From: DASUFE01 sp036274675
Lineage (GTDB): Bacteria > Pseudomonadota > Gammaproteobacteria > HTCC5015
NCBI GenBank assembly: GCA_036274675.1
Contig: DASUFE010000006.1
Location: forward strand, 1 to 31,798
Direction: 5' to 3'
Length of the DNA stretch: 31,798 nt
The translations under genes were made by a program, and so were the position numbers. This document shows positions 1-8,582 of this stretch, one piece after another (position 1 is the first letter of the stretch; each line of letters starts with the position of its first letter). The notes below the pieces were generated by a model. That model saw nothing but the letters and a program-made list of their open reading frames with translations, was not told where the DNA came from and searched no databases.

Positions 1-54
1 TGCCACAGGATGCGCTTTCGGAAGAGCGAATGCCGATTTCAGATGCGGGCAAGC

Positions 55-68
55 GCCCACATGTGGGC
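55..68. repeat. Perfect 14-bp palindrome downstream of the TPR gene
   Basis: GCCCACATGTGGGC is self-complementary and lies 28 bp beyond the stop of the minus-strand TPR gene. It could form a hairpin in that transcript, but no T-run follows it on the minus strand, so calling it a terminator would be a guess. No gene is seen in bases 1-95. Confidence 0.35.
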
Positions 69-95
69 ACTATCGCCGCGGATACAACAACTATT

Positions 96-731
96 TCAAA
101 TACCCGCAGGATTGCCGCCGCCGCTCATGTCCTTCGCCCACTGCGCGAAAGCTTTGAGGTCCGCATTGGCGTTCACGTCCTGACCGGGCAGCCATTTGTT
201 GATTTCCCCGAGCAGCTTTTCGGCGAACTCCGGCTTCTCGCGCAGCAGTCTTGCGTACGCGGCCTTCACCTTTTCATACTGCGCCAGATGCAGATGCGCC
301 TCGGCCTGGTACTCGATCGCTTCGTGGTAGTTCGGCTCCAGCGCCAGCGCGTTCTTGTAGGCTTCCAGCGAGCGCTCATAGTCGCCGGTTTTACGCAGCG
401 CGTGCCCGAAGGCGGACCAGGCTTGATACAGCTCCGGATTGTACTGCACCGCTTTCTCGAATTTACCCGCGGCCTTCTCGAAGGATTTACCCGCCTTCTT
501 CAACAGCTTCTCTTTCTGTTTGGCATCGGCCACGGCATCCGACTCCTTCTCGTAAGAGAGCGCTTCATCGCGCAGCTCGACCCCGGCGTTATAGAACTCG
601 ACGGCAAACTGTTCCTTCTCGTGGAGGCCGGCGGCATCCAGCCCGCCGCCGTAAGTGTCCATGCGGCCGCTGCCGTTGGCGAAGGCCAGCGCCGGAATCA
701 ACAAGGCGACGGTGAATATCTGCACTTTCAT
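96..731 (-). CDS. Periplasmic tetratricopeptide-repeat (TPR) protein
   Basis: 211 residues. A Sec signal peptide (MKVQIFTVALLIPALAFANG) places the protein in the periplasm. A Lys/Glu-rich helical segment at about residues 60-98 leads into at least two TPR units at about 102-135 (YQAWSAFGHALRKTGDYERS) and 136-169, with the usual W/G/Y/A/P spacing. The C-terminal 30 residues are Asn/Gly-rich. TPR proteins act as protein-binding scaffolds; nothing in the sequence names the partner. The ATG at 731 follows a good ribosome site, GGGAGG, 5 bases upstream. The gene is divergent from the metalloprotease at 952, with about 220 bp between them. The fold is secure; the role is unknown. Confidence 0.85.
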   Translation of the reverse strand: MKVQIFTVALLIPALAFANGSGRMDTYGGGLDAAGLHEKEQFAVEFYNAGVELRDEALSYEKESDAVADAKQKEKLLKKAGKSFEKAAGKFEKAVQYNPELYQAWSAFGHALRKTGDYERSLEAYKNALALEPNYHEAIEYQAEAHLHLAQYEKVKAAYARLLREKPEFAEKLLGEINKWLPGQDVNANADLKAFAQWAKDMSGGGNPAGI

Positions 732-951
732 GGCATCCTCCCGGTTTCAAGGTTTTTGCCGATGGTAACCCAATATATCCGGGTTGGGTATGACAAAAGC
801 CGGGGGCTATTTTGTGAAAATCGTCTCATTTATGCCTGCCTAAAGCCGGGATTTTTGTTGCACAAGGGCGTTAAATCGGATTCAATAGCCGGGCGGCAAT
901 ATCGGGCTGATTATGCCGCATCCTTAATAATCACGGGCTAAAGGTAAAACC

Positions 952-3900
952 ATGCTTAACACGCGAATTTCGTATCCGCTGCGGCTGACGCTGCTTTTCG
1001 TATTGATGATCTCATTCAGCGCCGAAGCCGGCCTGGTCGTTCCGCTGCAAAACAGCTGGCCGAATGCGCTGATTCCGTACCAGCTGGATCCCTCCCTCTC
1101 CGTGGCGGCCAGAGACAAGGTCGTTCGGGCAATACAGGAATATCATTTGCGGACCGGGGTACGCTTCGTCAAGCGCACTCCGGAAAACGCGGCGATGTTC
1201 CCGAACTACAAGGTGATCATGCTGGACCCGACCGCGACCTATAACAACGCCGGCAGCATCGGCGTCGCGAACGGCGCCACCATCGTGCGGCTCACGCCCA
1301 CCGTTGAACCGCCGCCGGTAAACGGCGGTCTCGACTTCGGTCTGCGCACCATCATCCATGAATTGGGGCACGTGGCCGGGCTGTATCACGAAAATTCACG
1401 GCTCGACATGTGGGATTACTTCACCATCGACTGGAGCCTCGTCATCGACCCGCAGTGCCCGAACCAGCGTGAGACCAATCTGATCGGCACCCCGGTCGGC
1501 CCTTACGATTACTTCTCGGTGATGGATGCGCTGCCTCCATTCTGCGCGCGCAATGAATTGGGAGGCCCGAGCCTGGAATACCTCGACCCCGTCGATCCGA
1601 CTGTTTCGTGGCAGGACTTGCGCGGGCGCATGGACAATGTGCTGAGCGCGGGCGATGTCGCCGCCATCGAATCCATTTACGGCCCGAAGCCGCTCCCGCT
1701 CGACCTCGATTCGAGCCAGCTGGCGCCATTCGCCGGCCAGGATACGGGCATCGCGGAAATTCTTAACGACGGCGCAAGCCTGTCGTTGAGCGGCGCCGCC
1801 TGGCAGGCGACGGGCGTGACATTTTCGATCACCTCGGCGAGCGTGCTTGATTTCGATTTCACCAGCCTTTCACAAGGCGAGATCCACGCCATCGGCCTGG
1901 CTGCAGACGATTCCGTCGCGCCGGAAAATTTCTTCCAGATCTATGGCTCGACGAATTGGGCTAACCGCGATTACAACTACACCGGCGGCGGCGCGCCGCA
2001 ACACTTCAGCATTTACCTCGGCGACCGCTACGCGGGAACGACCATGCGGCTGGTTTTCGTCAACAGCCCGGCTGCCGGAACGTCGGACGGGAACAGCGTT
2101 TTCAGCAACGTCGTGCTCAGCAAGGGAGTCACGGTCAAACCCACCCTGGCCATCGCATCGCCGCTGCCGGACGCCCAATATCTGAATACCGATACGATAA
2201 CCCTGTCCGCCAGCCTGACCGATGTCCCGGACGGATCGCTGGATGGACAAATTCGGTGGTACACCAGCCGCGGCGGCTTCCTCGGCCAGGGAGCCTCATT
2301 GAACGTGAACCTGTCCGTCGGCGCGCATGTCATTACAGCCAACGTGGTCTACCCGGATGGGTCGCAGGCGAGTAACCAGGTCAACATCAAGGTTAAGGCC
2401 CCGAACAGAGCGCCGACTATCCTGATACTCGATCCCTGCGATCAATGCAGCGGCAGCGTCAAATACCCCGTTAAGCTTTCGGCATACGCCAACGACCTGG
2501 AAGACGGGAACATCAGCTCGCAGGTGCGCTGGACATCGTCCATCGACGGCGTCGTCATCTCCCCCGCCGTCCTGTCGGCAGGCACGCACATCATCACCGC
2601 CAGCATCACCGATTCCGGCGGCTTAACCGCTGCCGCGAGCGTCACGGTGACGATGCGTCCGAACGCCGCGCCGACTATCCTGATACTCACCCCCTGCGAT
2701 AACTGCAGCATCAGCGTCAAGTACCCCGTTACGTTCAATGTATACGCCAACGACGCGGAAGACGGAAACATCAGCTCGCAGGTGCGCCTGACCTCGTCCA
2801 TCGACGGCGTCATCACCTCCCCCGCCATCCTGTCGGCGGGCACGCATATCATCACCGCCAGCGTCACCGATTCCCTGAGCGCAACCACCACCAAGAGCAT
2901 CACGCTGACGATGCGTCCGAACGCCGCGCCGACTGTCCAGATACTCAGCCCCGCCAATCAAAGCAGTTTCAGCGTTAATAACAACCCGGTTACGATTTCG
3001 GTAAGCGCCAGCGACGCGGAAGACGGGAACATCAGCTCGCAGGTGCGCCTGACCTCGTCCATCGACGGCGTCATCACCTCTCCCGCCAACCTGTCGGCGG
3101 GCACGCATATCGTCACCGCCAGCGTCACCGATTCCCTGGGCGCAACCACCACTAAGAGCATCACGCTGACGATGCGTCCGAATGCCGCGCCGACGGTCTC
3201 GATACTCAGCCCCGGCGATCAAGGCAGCATCAGCGTCAATAACAACCCGGTTACGATTTCGGTAAGCGCCAGCGACGCGGAAGACGGGAATCTGGACTCG
3301 CAGGTACACCTGAGCTCGTCCATCGACGGCGTTATCACCTCCCCCGCCAACCTGTCGGCAGGCACGCATATCATCACCGCCAACGTCACCGATTCCCTGG
3401 GCTTGACGACCACCGCGAGCATCACCCTGACGATGCGCCCGAACGCCGCGCCACAGCTCACGATTGCTTCGCCGGCGAATGGCCAGACTTTCCAGCAGCC
3501 GACGGCGGTAACGCTTGCCGCGCAGGCGACGGATCCGGAGGACGGCAATATTGCTTCCCGGGTCACCTGGCGGTCCTCGATTGACGGAACCATCGTCTCG
3601 CCGGCCAGCCTCTCGGTGGGCACGCACACCCTGACCGCGACGGTAACCGACAACCAGGGCTTGTCCGCGAGCGCCAGCGTGCAAATCACCGTGTCAGCCC
3701 CGCCGCCGTCTTATTGCAGCAGCCGCGGCACTGATGCCTCCGCCGAATGGGTGGCCGGCGTGAAGCTGGGCGGCGTGAATTACGCCTCGGGCAGCAACGG
3801 CGGATATCTGAACGCGACCGCGCAGACATTCAATGTCCGCCGCGGCCTCAGCACGCAACAGGTGCTGACTCCGGCCTTCAAATCGTCCAAACAAACCGAA

Positions 3901-4131
3901 TATTGGGCAGTCTGGATCGACTTAAACCGGGACGGCCAGTTCGCCGGCAGCGAACAGCTCTACAGCGGTTCAGGCACGACGGCACGCACCGCCAACATTA
4001 CGATCCCCTCCGGCACCGCAACCGGGACGACGCGCATGCGCGTCTCCATGAAGCGCGGCAGCCTGCCGCAGCCCTGTGAATCGTTTACGCGCGGAGAAGT
4101 CGAGGATTATACGGTCAACATCCAGCAGTAA
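952..4131 (+). CDS. Secreted astacin-like zinc metalloprotease with six beta-sandwich repeats and a GEVED domain
   Basis: 1059 residues with signal peptide 1-26. The catalytic domain is at about 30-245. The zinc motif HELGHVAGLYHENSRLD (H136, E137, H140, H146, E147) matches the astacin (M12A) form HExxHxxGxxHExxRxD, and a Met-turn SVMD lies at 189-192. Residues about 250-390 form a linker or beta domain. Six repeats of about 86 residues follow (397-486, 487-571, 572-657, 658-744, 745-831, 832-916), each with a core like DAEDGNISSQVRLTSSIDG, resembling cadherin/Ig-like surface modules. Residues 920-1057 form a GEVED domain ending GEVEDYTVNI, common at the C-terminus of bacterial secreted proteins. 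Likely exported and cleaving extracellular protein. The start is supported by AAAGG 8 bases upstream. A strong terminator follows the stop. Substrate unknown. Confidence 0.9.
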   Translation: MLNTRISYPLRLTLLFVLMISFSAEAGLVVPLQNSWPNALIPYQLDPSLSVAARDKVVRAIQEYHLRTGVRFVKRTPENAAMFPNYKVIMLDPTATYNNAGSIGVANGATIVRLTPTVEPPPVNGGLDFGLRTIIHELGHVAGLYHENSRLDMWDYFTIDWSLVIDPQCPNQRETNLIGTPVGPYDYFSVMDALPPFCARNELGGPSLEYLDPVDPTVSWQDLRGRMDNVLSAGDVAAIESIYGPKPLPLDLDSSQLAPFAGQDTGIAEILNDGASLSLSGAAWQATGVTFSITSASVLDFDFTSLSQGEIHAIGLAADDSVAPENFFQIYGSTNWANRDYNYTGGGAPQHFSIYLGDRYAGTTMRLVFVNSPAAGTSDGNSVFSNVVLSKGVTVKPTLAIASPLPDAQYLNTDTITLSASLTDVPDGSLDGQIRWYTSRGGFLGQGASLNVNLSVGAHVITANVVYPDGSQASNQVNIKVKAPNRAPTILILDPCDQCSGSVKYPVKLSAYANDLEDGNISSQVRWTSSIDGVVISPAVLSAGTHIITASITDSGGLTAAASVTVTMRPNAAPTILILTPCDNCSISVKYPVTFNVYANDAEDGNISSQVRLTSSIDGVITSPAILSAGTHIITASVTDSLSATTTKSITLTMRPNAAPTVQILSPANQSSFSVNNNPVTISVSASDAEDGNISSQVRLTSSIDGVITSPANLSAGTHIVTASVTDSLGATTTKSITLTMRPNAAPTVSILSPGDQGSISVNNNPVTISVSASDAEDGNLDSQVHLSSSIDGVITSPANLSAGTHIITANVTDSLGLTTTASITLTMRPNAAPQLTIASPANGQTFQQPTAVTLAAQATDPEDGNIASRVTWRSSIDGTIVSPASLSVGTHTLTATVTDNQGLSASASVQITVSAPPPSYCSSRGTDASAEWVAGVKLGGVNYASGSNGGYLNATAQTFNVRRGLSTQQVLTPAFKSSKQTEYWAVWIDLNRDGQFAGSEQLYSGSGTTARTANITIPSGTATGTTRMRVSMKRGSLPQPCESFTRGEVEDYTVNIQQ
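2410..3699 (+). repeat. Five near-identical ~258-bp coding repeats inside the metalloprotease
   Basis: These encode repeats 2-6 of the metalloprotease stalk. Blocks starting near 2508, 2766, 3027 and 3288 are almost the same at the DNA level (for example ATCAGCTCGCAGGTGCGC recurs), so homogenisation or recent expansion is likely. The first unit (about 2140-2409) and the last are more diverged, as expected at the edges of an array. Confidence 0.85.
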
Positions 4132-4142
4132 CTGGCTGACAC

Positions 4143-4177
4143 AAAAAAGGCCTGGAGTGTGTGCTCCAGGCCTTTTT
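4143..4177. terminator. Bidirectional rho-independent terminator
   Basis: A 9-bp stem GGCCTGGAG / CTCCAGGCC (4149-4157 and 4164-4172) with a 6-base loop has an A-run on its left and a T-run on its right. It can therefore end both the metalloprotease transcript (+) and the desaturase-arsR operon (-), which converge here. Confidence 0.9.
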
Positions 4178-4214
4178 ATTTTTCTTGCTCGTCTCGGGCT
4201 TTCCGTTATTAGCG

Positions 4215-4538
4215 CTACCTCCGTTTTTTGCTTTTCGCTACAGCCTTACTCTCCCGTTTGAGCGGCAAGCCTTCGGGGCAGAAATTGGCAATAAAATCGT
4301 AAAGATTGTTGACCAGGCTTTCTCTAACAAGACTGTAATAGACAAACTGTCCTTTCTTGTCACTCCTGACCAGACCGGCGCTCTCCAGAATTTTAAGGTG
4401 CTTGGATAAAGCGGGCTTACTCATCTCGAAGCGCTCCGCGATCTCGCCCGCTGTCAGGTCCGTGCCAGAGAGATAATTCAGGATGCGCCTGCGTGGATTG
4501 GATGATAGCGCCTCGAAAATGAGATTTATCTTTTCCAT
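4215..4538 (-). CDS. ArsR/SmtB-family winged-helix repressor
   Basis: 107 residues. The winged helix-turn-helix is clear: ALSSNPRRRILNYLSG, then AGEIAERFEMSKPALSKHLKIL as the recognition region (about 32-53) and GQFVYYSL as the wing. The ELCVCDL-type metal-binding helix of classical ArsR is missing and only one Cys is present (NFCPEG), so metal sensing through that site is unlikely. It lies 9 bp after the desaturase gene on the same strand, so the two are almost certainly one operon, and it probably autoregulates through the palindrome at 5514-5537. The C-terminus is Lys/Arg-rich (KAVAKSKKRR). The inducing signal is unknown; a lipid or redox cue would fit the partner gene. Confidence 0.9.
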   Translation of the reverse strand: MEKINLIFEALSSNPRRRILNYLSGTDLTAGEIAERFEMSKPALSKHLKILESAGLVRSDKKGQFVYYSLVRESLVNNLYDFIANFCPEGLPLKRESKAVAKSKKRR

Positions 4539-4547
4539 ATCCTTAAC

Positions 4548-5438
4548 CTATGCCAGTTTCAACAAGGCCTTTATGCAGCAAGGTTTCGGTTCCGCGATCG
4601 CCTTAAGTTCCGCTCTATGAGGGAGATCACCCGGCTGCTGAAGATTCCACGCCAGGCCAAACCATTCGAATACGCGTAGCGTATACCATCCTGGATCCAA
4701 CTGGTTGCGATACAGCCCCAGCCGGGCCGAACCTGGAAAGGCATGGTGGTTGTTATGCCAACATTCTCCCATGGTGATTAAGCCACAGAAGGGGATGTTA
4801 TACCCTTGCACTGCTGCACCCTCGACATGCCAGTAGCGCTGGCCTTCGTTATGCGCGAAGTGACCTATCAGCCAATGACCGGTGTTAATAATCGCTACCC
4901 GCAAGCAAATACCCCATAGCACCCAGCTTATGCCTCCGAAGTAAAAAAGCACACTTGCCCAAGGTAATTGTTGCCACATCCAGGTTCTTTCGAGAAACCA
5001 GTAGAAACGATCTTGTGCTATTCGCGTTTCAGGCTGGAACTCAGGTTCGTATTCCAGCCGGACGCTGCAATGGAGTTGCCAGAACCAGTCGGTGAAAAAG
5101 GAACGGCGGTGGGCAAAATAATCGTGGCACTGTCGCTGGCGCTGCGCCCAATCCCGCATGTCGTGAGTCCGAATCATGCCGAACGGCCCAGCCATGCCAA
5201 CCAAAACTCCCAGATAAACCAAAAAGTATTCGAGCCACAGCGGGCATTCAAAACTGTTATGGATCAACCGGCGATGCATACCCAGGGAATGGCCTCCCAG
5301 TATCGTGAGGCCGGTGGAAAACAGAAACAAAAGAAATGCTTCCCGGCTAAAAGCTGATGCAATCCCCAGCACTCCGCCAAGATACATCCCCGAGATCCAT
5401 AAGGACTTTCCAGGTGACCAGAAAACCTTGCCTGACAT
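4548..5438 (-). CDS. Membrane fatty-acid (acyl-CoA delta-9 type) desaturase
   Basis: A di-iron integral-membrane desaturase that would insert a cis double bond into acyl chains. His-rich boxes, numbered from the upstream TTG at 5501: HSLGMH with a following H (71-81), RTHDMRDWAQ...CHDYFAHRR (113-133), and HNNHH (249-253) in GECWHNNHHAFPGSARLGL. The last is the classic third box; the second is rearranged compared with HxxHH. Four or more hydrophobic segments are visible. I prefer the ATG at 5438 (AGGA 5 bases upstream, product MSGKVFWSPG, about 296 residues). The TTG at 5501 would add 21 residues but has poor ribosome-site spacing. It is co-transcribed with the arsR-like gene downstream, suggesting inducible control of membrane-lipid unsaturation. 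Confidence 0.88.
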   Translation of the reverse strand: MSGKVFWSPGKSLWISGMYLGGVLGIASAFSREAFLLFLFSTGLTILGGHSLGMHRRLIHNSFECPLWLEYFLVYLGVLVGMAGPFGMIRTHDMRDWAQRQRQCHDYFAHRRSFFTDWFWQLHCSVRLEYEPEFQPETRIAQDRFYWFLERTWMWQQLPWASVLFYFGGISWVLWGICLRVAIINTGHWLIGHFAHNEGQRYWHVEGAAVQGYNIPFCGLITMGECWHNNHHAFPGSARLGLYRNQLDPGWYTLRVFEWFGLAWNLQQPGDLPHRAELKAIAEPKPCCIKALLKLA

Positions 5439-5513
5439 CGCATCCTGCCCACCCCGTCGCGGCAGAATACGCGGTACTTTGGACGTAGTATCCAAGAGCA
5501 AACCCTCATTTAT

Positions 5514-5537
5514 ATAATTAACTAATTAGTTAATTAT
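5514..5537. promoter_or_regulatory. Perfect 24-bp AT-rich palindrome, probable ArsR-type operator
   Basis: Bases 5514-5537 are exactly self-complementary, centred on CTAATTAG and made mostly of TAATTA units. It lies 76 bp upstream of the chosen desaturase ATG, over the expected -10 region of a minus-strand promoter whose -35 candidate TTGACC is at 5558-5563. Symmetric AT-rich sites are typical ArsR-family targets, and the operon encodes such a repressor. The palindrome is seen directly; repressor binding is inferred. Confidence 0.75.
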
Positions 5538-5623
5538 TAACCCAAGTGCCCAGCATGGGTCAAAGAACTTTTTATCAAGACAGGAAATGCGATTCCTGCC
5601 AATTCTTTATATGAGGATAAATA

Positions 5624-6895
5624 TCAGTCGTTCAACGCCCCGTACACCAGCGCGCGCAGGGTGTCATGGTCCTTCAACGGAGTGTCGGGGCGCAGCTGGG
5701 TGAAATACACCACGGCCAGTTGTTCCTTGGGATCCGCCCAGTAGGTGGAATGATAAGCGCCGCCCCAGCCGTATTCGCCTACCGTGCCCACGACGCCCCG
5801 CGCGCCCGGGTTCTTGGTGACGGCGAAGCCGAGGCCGAAGCCGTTACCCGGCTGAAATTCGGAGGTGATCAAATGATCGACGGTCATGAGCTCGACACTT
5901 TTCCGGGAGATGATACGTTTGCCATCGAGCTCGCCGTTGTTCAGCATCATCTGCAAAAAGCGCATGTAATCCGGCGCTGTCGATAACAGGCCCGCGCCGC
6001 CGGAAAAACTCTTGCGCGGCCCGTCGACGTAGGCGCCCTGGCCGTCCATACCGGCGGCCGGCGCCCGGGCCAGCACCTTTTCGAGAGGGGTGTATACCGC
6101 GGCCAGACGGTTCGCCTTGTCCTGCGGCAGATAAAAATACGTGTCCTTCATGCCGAGCGGATTGAAAATCCGCTCCCGCAGGAGAGCATCCAGCGACTGA
6201 CCACTGGCCTTTTCGATGACGACGCCGAGAATATCGATGCTGTAACCGTAGATCCAGCGTTCGCCGGGTTGCGCGTCAAAGGGCAGCGCCGCCATGCGGC
6301 GCACGGTATCGGCGATCGGTTCCTGCCGGTCCGCGAAATACCAGTCCTGGATACCGGCCCTGGCCCATAGATCCGCGGCGGTACCGCGGCCGTAGCTGAC
6401 ACCGGAAGTGTGCGTCATAAGATCGTGGATGGTGATGGGCCGCCTGGCCTGCACGATTTTATAACCGCCGCCGTTGCGGGGTTCCGCGACCGTGGTCTGC
6501 ATGAACTCGGGAATGTATTTGCCGACCGGATCGCTGAGCAGCAGCCGCCCCTCTTCCTGCAGGATCATGGCCCCGAGACTGACCAGCGCCTTGGTCTGCG
6601 AGGCGATGCGGAAAATCGTATCGACCTGCATCGGTATGCCGGCTTCGCGGTCCTGCATCCCGAAGGCCTTCTGGTACACCACCTGGCCCCGCCGCGACAG
6701 CATGATCACGGAGCCCGCCATCTGCCTGTCATCCACATAGCCCTGGAACACCTGCTCCAGCCGCTGGATGTGTTCCGCCGCAATCCCGGCTTTCTTAAGG
6801 GCCGACTTATCCGGCTCGCCGGCATAGCCCGGCGCGGACAGGAACAGGGTTAATAAAAGGAATGAAGCGGAGGTTTTGAGTTTCAGACTGTGCAT
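5624..6895 (-). CDS. Exported class-C beta-lactamase-like serine hydrolase (EstB-type)
   Basis: 423 residues with a signal peptide ending near APGYA (residue 25). The penicillin-binding-protein fold is shown by the nucleophile tetrad SQTK (S99, K102) in FRIASQTKALVS, a YSI motif (Y218) replacing YxN, and a WGG motif (GEYGWGGAYHS, about 374-382) in place of KTG. WGG is typical of the esterase/DAP-peptidase side of this family rather than true AmpC lactamases. It is therefore probably an esterase, peptidase or amide hydrolase in the periplasm; substrate unknown. Length is usual for the family. The gene stands alone: the minus-strand neighbour upstream starts over 1 kb away and the desaturase operon has its own promoter. 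Confidence 0.88.
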   Translation of the reverse strand: MHSLKLKTSASFLLLTLFLSAPGYAGEPDKSALKKAGIAAEHIQRLEQVFQGYVDDRQMAGSVIMLSRRGQVVYQKAFGMQDREAGIPMQVDTIFRIASQTKALVSLGAMILQEEGRLLLSDPVGKYIPEFMQTTVAEPRNGGGYKIVQARRPITIHDLMTHTSGVSYGRGTAADLWARAGIQDWYFADRQEPIADTVRRMAALPFDAQPGERWIYGYSIDILGVVIEKASGQSLDALLRERIFNPLGMKDTYFYLPQDKANRLAAVYTPLEKVLARAPAAGMDGQGAYVDGPRKSFSGGAGLLSTAPDYMRFLQMMLNNGELDGKRIISRKSVELMTVDHLITSEFQPGNGFGLGFAVTKNPGARGVVGTVGEYGWGGAYHSTYWADPKEQLAVVYFTQLRPDTPLKDHDTLRALVYGALND

Positions 6896-7206
6896 GGCTC
6901 GACCTTGGGCTGGGACAAGGCTTGAGATTATAAGCCATTAATAAAAGGAACTCTCACAACAAAGTCGCCAGGAGCGAATTTGAACTGCTGTAGAGCAGGT
7001 CCCGAAGGGGGCGAGGGCATGGATAGCTCGAATAACGCACGAAGGCACAAAAAAAGGTACCTTTATCCCCCTTCATCCTGAAGGGAACGCGTCTGGGGAT
7101 GATAGAGTGTACGGTGGCGTATCACGAGTCGGACGGCAGAGAACCCCCGAAGCCAGGGGTGAGTAAAGTTTGTCTCCGAAACAAATAAATAAATAACGGA
7201 TCGGTT
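6896..7206. other. Intergenic region with no convincing gene
   Basis: 311 bp between the serine hydrolase start and the end of the 7207 gene. It has a short hairpin with a 3-base loop (7069-7085, CCCTTCA / TGAAGGG) of a type repeated elsewhere in the window, and an AAAGGTACCTTT palindrome just before it. A stretch near 7089-7117 resembles 8045-8074 (both start GCGTCTGG), perhaps an old repeat. No frame with a ribosome site was found. Confidence 0.5.
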
Positions 7207-7947
7207 TTACTTTTTTGTTATTTCGTCGCACTCTAAAAAGCCGGGCCTGCAAACCTTCACCCTCGGACCCGTGTACGGCTCTTTACGCCCAGCTATTTTC
7301 GCCCCATCCAGATTCTTCATCTGATCCAATATTTTCTGATTCTTCTGGTCAAATTCCGCTAAAAATCTGTCGCATGCCACTTGGCTGGCGTTCTGACACG
7401 AAACAACTGTATCTATATAGTAAATACCATTCTTCTTATAAAGTCTGCGCCTGGCAATGGCGGGATAGACTGGGTGTGACTCCGGTGTAAATGACCAGAT
7501 GAACAAATCATCGCCGACTTGCTGGTTGGCTACCAGCCATCCACGCTCCATCTTGAATGAAACATTCGGTTGCTTGCTCAAATCCAGCAAGGCTTCCGCT
7601 ATTGAAGAATATCCGATGTTGCTCTTTATATCTTTTGGATGAGTAATTCCAACATTATGCGTCACCAGGGAACCGAAGGCCTTCTTTTTCTTCGTGTCCT
7701 CAGCCTCATCTTTTCCATCTACATCTCCGTTAGAAACATCCCATGCCTTTCGAACATCCTTCAACGCGGCCGTTACCGAAGGATTCTCAACGACACTTTT
7801 CGGGTCCTCGCGCCTGATAGAAACATCGGGTATGTCTTCTTCGGGCAGCCCACTGAGTTCGGGATAATCGGCCGGATTTTCTGCATGCGCCGGTGACAAT
7901 AACAGCAACAGCATCGCCCCGATGATTAAAATGTTATCCAATTTCAT
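7207..7947 (-). CDS. Secreted protein with a shared IGYSS-type domain, function unknown
   Basis: 246 residues with signal peptide 1-22 (LLLLLSPAHA). Residues about 24-108 are acidic and low in predicted structure. Residues about 110-200 form a domain also found in the protein at 11383-12228: IGYSSIAEALLDL, GWLVA, then LFIWSFTPESHPVYPAIARR and a C-x7-CDRF pair (C184, C192), aligned with C101 and C108 of the paralog. The C-terminal tail has two more Cys (about 233 and 240). The spaced cysteines suggest periplasmic disulfides. The gene is AT-rich compared with its neighbours, which may mean later acquisition. No known family is recognised; homology to the other gene in this window is the main clue. 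Confidence 0.75.
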   Translation of the reverse strand: MKLDNILIIGAMLLLLLSPAHAENPADYPELSGLPEEDIPDVSIRREDPKSVVENPSVTAALKDVRKAWDVSNGDVDGKDEAEDTKKKKAFGSLVTHNVGITHPKDIKSNIGYSSIAEALLDLSKQPNVSFKMERGWLVANQQVGDDLFIWSFTPESHPVYPAIARRRLYKKNGIYYIDTVVSCQNASQVACDRFLAEFDQKNQKILDQMKNLDGAKIAGRKEPYTGPRVKVCRPGFLECDEITKK

Positions 7948-8159
7948 CCCGGCCTCCCGGAAGTTTATTCAGCCCGTACTGAGTTTAGACTCGGCCATGT
8001 GTTTTCGCCATATTGAAAAATAAAAATGAACGCCGCAAAGACAATGCGTCTGGGATGACAGATGGTATGGTGGAACAGCGCCTTGCAGGATGGCGACAGT
8101 ACTGGCATTTATTCCGCGCGCTTTCTTGACCAATAACGCCGGAACACACTCAGCAGAAA
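7948..8159. other. Intergenic spacer
   Basis: 212 bp between two minus-strand exported-protein genes. No ORF with a start and ribosome site and no clear promoter were identified. It contains a stretch (about 8045-8074) resembling the repeat-like sequence at 7089-7117. Confidence 0.4.
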
Positions 8160-8160
8160 C

Positions 8161-8188
8161 AAAAACGGCGCCGTAAGGCGCCGTTTTT
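8161..8188 (-). terminator. Rho-independent terminator of the 8187 lipoprotein gene
   Basis: A perfect 12-bp stem AAAAACGGCGCC / GGCGCCGTTTTT with a 4-base loop. On the minus strand it begins at the TAA stop of the lipoprotein gene, so stop codon and terminator overlap. The A/T flanks make it usable in both directions. Confidence 0.9.
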
Positions 8189-8582
8189 ATCTTGGCAAAT
8201 AATCAATGGGATACTTTATAGTGATACGGCTCATGTTCTTGGGGCCAAAGTTTAAAAGCCGTATCTTCTCGCAGGTTTTTTTACCCAAGTACGGATTAGC
8301 AAGATCGGTTTTCAGAATTTCGCATTGAGATACCGCGCCGGAAGGCTCAATGGTTATTGAATATATAATGTGAGCCTCTATCACGCCATACCTGACCAAA
8401 AAGCCCTGGTAAACGGCATACACTTGGGATTTATTCCGATCGAACACCGCCTGGATTTCCTCATCCGAGCGATGATCGTTGAAGGGCACGTCGGCAGGAG
8501 GATAGTTCTGGACAGGCGCGCAAGCCATCAGAGAAACAGCCAGACTCAACATAGCCCATCTCATGGCATACCAACTGCGCAT
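8187..8582 (-). CDS. Small lipoprotein with AgmX/PglI-like (TonB-C-like) domain
   Basis: 131 residues. An N-terminal signal with lipobox LMAC (Cys21) predicts a lipid-anchored protein. The mature part follows the AgmX/PglI C-terminal pattern: RNKSQVYAVYQGFL, a central SITIEPSGAVSQCEILKTDL strand pair, then CEKIRLLNFG. This domain is related to TonB C-termini and is usually fused to adventurous-motility or energy-transducing proteins; here it is alone on a lipid anchor. The ATG at 8582 follows AAGGGGG at good spacing. Partner and role are unknown. Confidence 0.75.
   Translation of the reverse strand: MRSWYAMRWAMLSLAVSLMACAPVQNYPPADVPFNDHRSDEEIQAVFDRNKSQVYAVYQGFLVRYGVIEAHIIYSITIEPSGAVSQCEILKTDLANPYLGKKTCEKIRLLNFGPKNMSRITIKYPIDYLPR

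Noticed and set aside
2623..3684. Minus-strand repetitive frame opposite the metalloprotease repeats
   Set aside because: Its repeats simply reflect the coding repeats of the real plus-strand gene.
4161..4409. Plus-strand ORF over the arsR-like gene
   Set aside because: It starts inside the terminator and is antisense to a clear winged-helix protein.
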